From JANLSE01 sp038214135 (GTDB taxonomy: Bacteria > Chloroflexota > Chloroflexia > Chloroflexales > Roseiflexaceae), in NCBI GenBank assembly GCA_038214135.1, contig JBBQSD010000178.1:1-10361 (forward strand): a DNA stretch of 10,361 bases, in the 5' to 3' direction. How positions within the stretch are numbered: the first letter of the stretch is position 1; each line of letters opens with the position of its first letter. Below, piece after piece: positions 5,772-10,361 of the stretch. The translations under genes were made by a program, and so were the position numbers. Below the pieces are notes generated by a model. It saw nothing but the letters and a program-made list of their open reading frames with translations, was not told the DNA's origin and made no database searches.

Positions 5772-6772
5772 TGCGCGCCTCCACCAATCCGAATCCGTGG
5801 GTCAATCACCTGGTAGGCCAGATCGGCGAGGGTGTTACCAACAAACACAAAGATGGCGCTAAAGAACACGATTCCCAGCAAGAGTGGTACATCGCTGCGA
5901 ATAGCCGCCTGAACCGTGGCCTGGCCAAGGCCAGGATAGGAAAAGACCTGTTCGGCCAGCACGGCTCCACCAAATAATTCGCTCAATGCCGCACCCTGTA
6001 GCGTAATGGCGGGCAGTGCGACATTGCGTATTCCATGGTTCTGCACCAGCCCCCATATGCTTTCACCCTGAGCACGGGCAAATAGTGCATACTCACTCTG
6101 CAGCACCTCAATCAGTTTCTGGCGGGTATGTAAGGCCATGTTCGCGACCCCCACAATGCTGAGGGTGATCGCTGGCAGAATCAGATGCTGCAGCCGTTGT
6201 GTAATAGTGACCTGATCCGGTAACAACCCTGGCGGCGATGCACAACAGAATGGTGCCCACTTCAGCGATACCGAAAAGATGATCAGCAACAAGAGCGCAA
6301 CCCAAAATGTTGGACTGGATGCTAGTGTGTAGGCATATAAGCGGATGGCCCGATCAATCAGCGAACCTTCGCGCATACCAGCCAGAATGCCAAGAACGAA
6401 GCCAATCGCGCCAGAAAGAATCCAGGCGGTGGCCATGAGTGCCAGTGATGTGCTGAAGCGATCCGCAATCACCGTAGCAACGGGCTGGTTGAAGATGATC
6501 GACACCCCCAGATTGCCCTGAAGGATCTGCTCCGCCCAGCGTGCGAACCGCACCGTCATTGGCTGATCCAAGCCCCAACGCGTGGCAATCAACGCGCGCT
6601 GCTCTGGGCTGATCAGCAGCATATCCGCGCCAATATAGGCATTTACTGGATCAATCGGCGAAAGGTTGATTAGCACGAAACTGAAGACTGCCACCGCTCC
6701 CAGCAAGATCAACAGTCGCAGCAGCTTGCGTGCGGTAAATCGCAGGATGCTGCTTGCTATTTGCACGTCCAC
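5768..6772 (-). CDS. ABC importer permease, DppB/NikB-like
   Basis: This is the first permease of the importer. Typical DppB/NikB features are an N-terminal helix (about 17-37) followed by NLSPIDPVNAYIG, where these proteins usually have PGDP. Next comes RWGLDQP at 65-71, then GNLGVSIIFNQPV at 87-99. The EAA-like loop is at about 228-257 (YALFARAQGESIWG and after), and DPRIR closes the protein. The length, 334 residues, is usual. The start is a GTG at 6772 inside the end of the substrate-binding protein gene (16-bp overlap); a second in-frame GTG at 6766 is equally possible and neither has a strong ribosome binding site. The CC pair at 176-177 after the fourth helix is a small oddity. Confidence 0.92.
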   Translation of the reverse strand: MDVQIASSILRFTARKLLRLLILLGAVAVFSFVLINLSPIDPVNAYIGADMLLISPEQRALIATRWGLDQPMTVRFARWAEQILQGNLGVSIIFNQPVATVIADRFSTSLALMATAWILSGAIGFVLGILAGMREGSLIDRAIRLYAYTLASSPTFWVALLLLIIFSVSLKWAPFCCASPPGLLPDQVTITQRLQHLILPAITLSIVGVANMALHTRQKLIEVLQSEYALFARAQGESIWGLVQNHGIRNVALPAITLQGAALSELFGGAVLAEQVFSYPGLGQATVQAAIRSDVPLLLGIVFFSAIFVFVGNTLADLAYQVIDPRIRIGGGAQ

Positions 6773-8421
6773 TTCCAGTTCACGATACCAGCGGTAATCG
6801 GCCAGCCATGCCCATGCGGTTCGATCTGCGGTGTGCCAATATCAAGGCATTGATCCACAAAATAGGTATGATCGAGATTAACAAGCCACGCCCAGGCGGC
6901 ATCGCCCTTGGTGGTAAAGCCGTTCGTCCCATCCCATTGGGCTTTTTGCCAGAAGGCGATAGCTTCCTGCTCCGATGGCGCACCCAACGCCAGATCCAGG
7001 GTGCTGTCAATCGACTGATTGGCATAATAGCCAGTGTTGTAGAAACCCTGGCCTGCCGCTGAGCTATGGTACAGATTGTACATCTCGGTCTGGTCGTGGC
7101 TGCCCCAGCCGAATAGAATGGCATTGCTATGCATCAGTTTCTCGATATCGTCCCAGCCTTTGCCTTCGACATTGATCGTGATCCCAAGTGGCCTGACCAT
7201 ATCGGCTGCCGAGAGTGCCAAGGCCTGGCGTGTGGCATCACTGGCGGGATAGATCAGCGTAAACGCTGCTTTCAGCCCATCTTTCACCAGCACGCCATCG
7301 CTGCCCGCCTGCCAACCACCATCAGCCAGTAGTTGCTTGGCCGTAGCGAGGTTGGTATCCTCAATGGTTGCTTGCGGCTGTTCCCAGGCCAAACCACTGA
7401 CAGGCCCATAGGCAGGTGAGCCATAGCCCTCAAGTACACCCTGAACGAGTGCCTTGCGGTCAATCACATAATTGATCGCCTGGCGAATCGCTCGGTCGGC
7501 CGTCACATTATTGCCAATTGGGTAGCCAGTCGGCGTTTTCTTGCCCTCATCGGCAACATATGGGAACATAATCCCGCGATTATCGACACTCTTCACATCC
7601 ACGAGGCGCATGTTGGGAATCTGCTGAACGGCCAATGATGGGGGCACACTGGCAACCTGAACCTGCCCAGCTTTGGCTGCAATGAATGCCCCATCGCCCT
7701 CGCTATCGACAAACAAAAACACCAGACGTTTGATCTGTGGTTGTGTGCCATAGTAGAGTGGGTTCGCCTCAACAATCAACTGCTTGCCCTTCTCCCAACT
7801 GACCAGCGTATATGGGCCGGAGCCAATTGGCTTCTGGGCATAATCCGGGCCATGAGCATGCTTTGGCACAATTCCCAGCGTGGCAAGGCGCTGAACGAAG
7901 GTGCTCTGTGGTTGCTTGAGGTGCAGTTCAACCTGATACGGGCCAGTCACAACAGCTTTGTCGAGGGTGGTCACATCGGTCTTGCCACCGCTCTCCTGTG
8001 CTTTGGTGAAGGTATAGGCAACATCCTCGGAGGTAACGGGTTTTCCATCCGAGAATTTGGCATCCTGGCGAATGTTGATCGTCCAGACGAGCTTATCGGC
8101 ACTGATCGTGTAGTCGGTCGCGAGATCATTGACCAACTGGAGTTGCTCATTGCGTTGCAGCAGTGTGCTCTGGAATAGCGGTGAACCATAGCGGCCCCAG
8201 CCTAATGTTGGATCGTAGCCATCTTCACTTTCGCCGCCAATCGCCAAAATCAATTGCTGTGGCGCACTTCTGGTGGTAGCTGGCGCTACTGGAGCCGTTG
8301 TTGGTTGGCTGGCCGTCGTGGTGGTTTGGGTTGGTGCTGGTGCCGTTGGCGTACCACACGCGCTGAGCCATAGCAGGCCAATGATCAGCCCAAGAAGTAA
8401 GGTTCGCATCCGTCGCATCAT
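6757..8421 (-). CDS. ABC importer substrate-binding lipoprotein, SBP family 5
   Basis: This is the extracytoplasmic binding protein of the importer, anchored as a lipoprotein. From the ATG at 8421, residues 1-22 form a lipoprotein signal with basic start MMRRMR, a hydrophobic core and lipobox LSAC (C22). A Thr/Pro/Ala-rich linker follows to about residue 53. The mature domain shows the family-5 pattern near 96-137 (VNDLATDY, LVWTINIRQDAKFSDGKPVTSEDVAYTF). YDPTLGWGRYGSPLFQSTLL at 69-88 resembles what I remember of nickel/metallophore (Nik/Cnt) proteins, but this does not settle the ligand. Length is 554 residues. The open frame extends 56 codons further upstream. I reject that extension because GAGGAG (8428-8433) lies 6 nt before ATG 8421 and the signal peptide starts there. 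First gene of a five-gene operon. Confidence 0.92.
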   Translation of the reverse strand: MMRRMRTLLLGLIIGLLWLSACGTPTAPAPTQTTTTASQPTTAPVAPATTRSAPQQLILAIGGESEDGYDPTLGWGRYGSPLFQSTLLQRNEQLQLVNDLATDYTISADKLVWTINIRQDAKFSDGKPVTSEDVAYTFTKAQESGGKTDVTTLDKAVVTGPYQVELHLKQPQSTFVQRLATLGIVPKHAHGPDYAQKPIGSGPYTLVSWEKGKQLIVEANPLYYGTQPQIKRLVFLFVDSEGDGAFIAAKAGQVQVASVPPSLAVQQIPNMRLVDVKSVDNRGIMFPYVADEGKKTPTGYPIGNNVTADRAIRQAINYVIDRKALVQGVLEGYGSPAYGPVSGLAWEQPQATIEDTNLATAKQLLADGGWQAGSDGVLVKDGLKAAFTLIYPASDATRQALALSAADMVRPLGITINVEGKGWDDIEKLMHSNAILFGWGSHDQTEMYNLYHSSAAGQGFYNTGYYANQSIDSTLDLALGAPSEQEAIAFWQKAQWDGTNGFTTKGDAAWAWLVNLDHTYFVDQCLDIGTPQIEPHGHGWPITAGIVNWKWTCK

Positions 8422-8554
8422 CTGTCGCTCCTCTTGATACCAATTCGAGATTAGGAAGAATCGTGGACACCAACGACCATCCCCATCTGGCCAATAAGCC
8501 AATGGGATACCGACACAATCAGTGAGTGGGACGAATGCTGCGGCGCTATTAGCG
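8422..8554 (-). promoter_or_regulatory. Leader of the ABC operon with a hairpin
   Basis: If the promoter at 8561-8589 is right, this is about 133 nt of untranslated leader. It contains a hairpin at 8479-8508. ATCCCCAT (8479-8486) pairs with ATGGGAT (8502-8508) with one bulge. TGGC (8488-8491) pairs with GCCA (8498-8501) around a 6-nt loop. No T-run follows in the transcribed direction, so it does not look like an intrinsic terminator. It ends in a good ribosome binding site (GAGGAG, 8428-8433). I do not recognise a riboswitch. Confidence 0.3.
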
Positions 8555-8560
8555 AGCCTC

Positions 8561-8609
8561 ACTCTAGCACTACATGCGAATTGTTGCAAGTGTTAATAGT
8601 CGCATGTAG
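8561..8609 (-). promoter_or_regulatory. Candidate promoter and operator of the ABC operon
   Basis: On the minus strand TTGCAA (8589-8584) and TAGAGT (8566-8561) are 17 bp apart and each matches 4 of 6 sigma-70 consensus bases. A perfect 10-bp inverted repeat surrounds the -35 box: CTACATGCGA (8570-8579) and TCGCATGTAG (8600-8609) with 20 bp between. One arm lies in the promoter spacer and the other just upstream of -35. Arm centres are 30 bp apart, about three helical turns, which would suit a regulator binding both arms on one face. No regulator gene is in the window. Function is inferred from position only. Confidence 0.4.
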
Positions 8610-8760
8610 AAATACGAGAAGATCTCTGAGTGTGGATGTATGAAACGAAATCTGCAAGAGATTAGGCAGTTTGTGGGCAGGCCAGAAAAACTGTGGGCTG
8701 CTTAGGAAGGTAAGGGAGCTAAAAGAGGGAACGGGTTGGAGCGGGTTGGAGCGGGAGAGG
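8610..8760. other. Non-coding gap, purine-rich, with a short direct repeat
   Basis: I see no gene between the ABC operon's upstream region and the fucosidase 3' hairpin. The plus strand becomes rich in G and A. A 10-bp unit GGGTTGGAGC occurs twice in tandem (8733-8742, 8743-8752), followed by a partial third copy. A plus-strand open frame beginning at 8671 runs antisense into the fucosidase gene and has no family features. Confidence 0.6.
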
Positions 8761-8762
8761 CC

Positions 8763-8808
8763 GCCACTGTGGGCGCGTATGGCTATACGCGCCCACAGTG
8801 GCTCCTAC
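8763..8808 (-). repeat. GTAGGAGC-foot element with perfect 18-bp stem at the fucosidase 3' end
   Basis: GCCACTGTGGGCGCGTAT (8763-8780) and ATACGCGCCCACAGTGGC (8785-8802) are perfect inverted repeats around the 4-nt loop GGCT. On the minus strand the element begins GTAGGAGC (8808-8801), the same foot as the other REP-like elements here, but the palindrome is different and longer. The TAG in the foot (8805-8807) is the stop codon of the fucosidase gene. The very stable hairpin directly after the stop could protect the mRNA 3' end or halt transcription, although no U-run follows it. Confidence 0.75.
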
Positions 8809-10220
8809 TCCTCCACAATCCCAACACGATCAGCCATGTTGGCCGGGGGAGCCAAGGGCAGGCGCAGGGTGTGCGCCGCTGAGTCGGGTATATTCGCAGG
8901 CAGCGTAACCGTCAGGTGCAGTGCATCCTGGCTCCATTCCAGGTTGCCATTGTGGCCAAGCAGTTCCACAGTTCCGCCATCCTGAATATGAATTCCCTCA
9001 ATTGTGATCTGCTGGCTTTGCGGCGTGCCAAGCAGCATGGCATACAGCGTATCGCGCTTGCGTGTATAGCGCACAGGAGTGCCATCGTTGGTGCTGCCCT
9101 CTGCATGGGTAAAGGGCCGCGAATTATAGATCGCCTCGCCATTTGTTTCCAGCCAATGGCCCAATGCCAACAATCGATCCGCTTGTTCGGAGGGGATCGT
9201 TCCATCACCAGTCGGGCCGACATTGATCAACAGATTGCCATTCTTGCTAACAATATCGGCGAACGAATGGATCAGTGCATCGGCAGAAAGCATGCTCGTA
9301 ACTGTTTCATTGCGATTATAGCCAAACGAAAACCCTAACCCACGGCACGCTTCCCATTTGTCGGGGCGGATATCATTGAACACCGCATATTCTGGTGTGC
9401 GGAAATCGAAGTGCCGCAGCACAGGCCGCGGCCCATCTGGCGTCATCTCGCCCTGTGTGAAGCGATCATTGATAATCCCCTCCGGCACACGATTATAATA
9501 TTCGGCAAACAGCCTCGGAATATCGGCCTGCGATGGGTAGCCAATATCATTCCATAACACACTCGGCGCATAGCGCTCGATCAGTTCGCGCCAGTGGGCA
9601 TCGGAATAGGCGGTGTATTCGGCACTCTGCGGCACAGCCATGAACAGATCGCTAATATCGGCAATCACCCGATCATTAAACGTCCAATCCAGCCCACCCG
9701 AATAATACAGGCCCATATTCAGGCCACGCGAACGCACCGCCGTCGTCAGTTCGCCAACCAGATCACGCTCGGTGTGATACTGTGCCAGAAACGGGTTGGG
9801 TTGTGTACTCGGCCACAGCAGAAACCCATCGTGATGCTTGGTTGTCAGCACCACATAGCGTGCGCCGGCAGCCTTGAACAGATCGGCCCATGGATCTGGG
9901 TTCCAATTGCGGATCTGCTCATTAAACATGGCCGCGAACCGCTCATATGGGAAATCCGCGCCATACTGTTCGGCATGGTACTGGGCAGTGGCACTATCCG
10001 CGATACGCAGCGAGTTCATATACCATTCGGCATAGGGATTATTGCGAAACCATCCCGACCAACCCTGGCTTGCGATTACCTCTGGCAGCGGGCCGGTGGT
10101 CGGTGCCCAACCAGGGATCGAATACAGCCCCCAATGCACGAAGATACCCAGCTTGGAATCATTAAACCAATTGGGTATCGTGTGAGTTTTGATTGAATCA
10201 ATGGTCGGATCGAAGGGCAT
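8805..10220 (-). CDS. Alpha-L-fucosidase, glycoside hydrolase family 29
   Basis: GH29 enzymes release terminal alpha-L-fucose from oligosaccharides with retention. The protein has the conserved LGIFVHWGLYSIPGW at 24-38, YAEWY at 63-67, YVVLTTKHHDGFLLWPS at 122-138, and LWNDIGYP at 222-229, where D225 is the expected nucleophile. FDFRTPEY (271-278) and the region to E290 should supply the acid/base glutamate; E277 and E290 are candidates and I cannot decide. GNLLINVGPTGDGTIP at 328-343 closes the barrel, and a beta-sandwich domain follows. Length 471 is normal. There is no signal peptide, so it probably acts in the cytoplasm on imported oligosaccharides. AGGAG (10229-10233) lies 8 nt before the ATG. 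It is monocistronic as far as visible. Its stop codon is part of a repeat element. Confidence 0.94.
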   Translation of the reverse strand: MPFDPTIDSIKTHTIPNWFNDSKLGIFVHWGLYSIPGWAPTTGPLPEVIASQGWSGWFRNNPYAEWYMNSLRIADSATAQYHAEQYGADFPYERFAAMFNEQIRNWNPDPWADLFKAAGARYVVLTTKHHDGFLLWPSTQPNPFLAQYHTERDLVGELTTAVRSRGLNMGLYYSGGLDWTFNDRVIADISDLFMAVPQSAEYTAYSDAHWRELIERYAPSVLWNDIGYPSQADIPRLFAEYYNRVPEGIINDRFTQGEMTPDGPRPVLRHFDFRTPEYAVFNDIRPDKWEACRGLGFSFGYNRNETVTSMLSADALIHSFADIVSKNGNLLINVGPTGDGTIPSEQADRLLALGHWLETNGEAIYNSRPFTHAEGSTNDGTPVRYTRKRDTLYAMLLGTPQSQQITIEGIHIQDGGTVELLGHNGNLEWSQDALHLTVTLPANIPDSAAHTLRLPLAPPANMADRVGIVEE

Positions 10221-10255
10221 ATATTGTGCTCCTGTATGCTGAATAATCGATAGTT

Positions 10256-10280
10256 GTAGGAGCGGTTGGGGGAACCGCCC
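10256..10280 (+). repeat. REP-like palindrome with GTAGGAGC foot upstream of the fucosidase gene
   Basis: The element starts GTAGGAGCGGTT and ends AACCGCCC. GCGGTT (10262-10267) pairs with AACCGC (10273-10278) around GGGGG. It belongs to the same family as the copies at 107-130 and 1283-1346, but its centre is degenerate (GGGGG instead of CGTG or CGCG). It lies 36 bp upstream of the fucosidase ATG, facing away from the gene, so it would sit in or near the promoter region or leader. Confidence 0.7.
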
Positions 10281-10361
10281 AAATTTAAGGAAGAGATTGG
10301 GAAATTGGTGGGGTAGGGGAAACCCCCCACATATTGAAAATAAAAAATTTAAAAGAGATTG
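10281..10361. repeat. Second hairpin and imperfect direct repeat at the right edge
   Basis: A second G/C hairpin pairs GTGGGG (10308-10313) with CCCCAC (10325-10330) and contains GTAGGGGAAACCCCCC, which may be a decayed GTAG-foot element. The A/T-rich tails after the two hairpins resemble each other: AAATTTAAGGAAGAGATTG (10281-10299) and AAATTTAAAAGAGATTG (10345-10361). Together with 10256-10280 this suggests a unit of hairpin plus tail of about 64 bp, duplicated and diverged. It reaches the window edge. I see no gene. Confidence 0.45.

Noticed and set aside
5768..6772. Fucose or sugar-type (CUT1/CUT2) transporter
   Set aside because: The permeases have DppB/NikB and DppC/NikC hallmarks and the binding protein is SBP family 5, so it is not a CUT-class sugar importer, though an oligosaccharide ligand is not excluded.
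8422..8589. 56-codon N-terminal extension of the substrate-binding protein
   Set aside because: The extension precedes a strong ribosome binding site and a clean lipoprotein signal starting at 8421; it also covers the candidate promoter and leader.
8763..8802. Classical rho-independent terminator of the fucosidase gene
   Set aside because: The stem is strong, but no U-run follows it in the transcribed direction, and the GTAG foot points to a repeat element; termination remains only a possibility.
8671..8985. Plus-strand open frame antisense to the fucosidase end
   Set aside because: Low-complexity translation, no family features, no ribosome binding site seen, and the fucosidase on the other strand is certain.
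9594..10196. 200-codon plus-strand open frame inside the fucosidase gene
   Set aside because: It is opposite a well-conserved GH29 coding region, and its translation has no recognisable domain; it is a shadow frame.

Overview
The window looks like chromosomal DNA of a filamentous Chloroflexota bacterium (class Chloroflexia: Chloroflexales or Herpetosiphonales). I base this on moderate-to-high GC, a lipoprotein with a Thr/Pro/Ala-rich linker, short palindromes with a GTAG foot, and degenerate heptamer repeats. The assignment is an inference; there is no rRNA or other marker gene here.

Layout, left to right. Positions 1-130 hold a 24-bp tandem array that runs off the left edge and ends in a GTAG-foot palindrome (REP-like element). 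Next, on the minus strand, is a PLP-dependent D-threonine aldolase-type enzyme (127-1215). A shared upstream region (1216-1469) contains an inverted pair of REP-like elements and a possibly structured leader. It leads into puuD on the plus strand (1470-2663), a membrane urate hydroxylase with a fused C-terminal cytochrome c domain. A heptamer repeat starts at the puuD stop codon, and a GNAT acetyltransferase (2772-3341) follows.

From 3347 to 8421 the minus strand carries a complete family-5 (Opp/Dpp/Nik/Cnt class) ABC importer operon. In transcription order it is lipoprotein substrate-binding protein, NikB/DppB-like permease, NikC/DppC-like permease, ATPase with C-terminal oligopeptide domain, and short ATPase. 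All its junctions overlap or abut, so translation is probably coupled. Upstream (8422-8609) are a candidate promoter whose -35 box lies between the arms of a perfect 10-bp inverted repeat, and a leader hairpin. Farther right is a cytoplasmic GH29 alpha-L-fucosidase on the minus strand (8805-10220). Its 3' end carries a perfect 18-bp-stem hairpin and its upstream side another REP-like palindrome.

The genes do not form one evident pathway. The importer could feed peptides, a metal complex or oligosaccharides, and a fucose-containing oligosaccharide for the adjacent cytoplasmic fucosidase is only a hypothesis. PuuD appears without the rest of the urate pathway. I found no defence system, CRISPR array, phage gene or transposase.

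The most unusual feature is the repeat content. Five palindromes share a GTAG(G/A)(G/A)GC foot, and two of them place the TAG of that foot exactly on the stop codon of the adjacent gene, in the same phase. A different repeat begins at the stop codon of puuD. Gene ends therefore appear to be preferred places for repeats in this genome.
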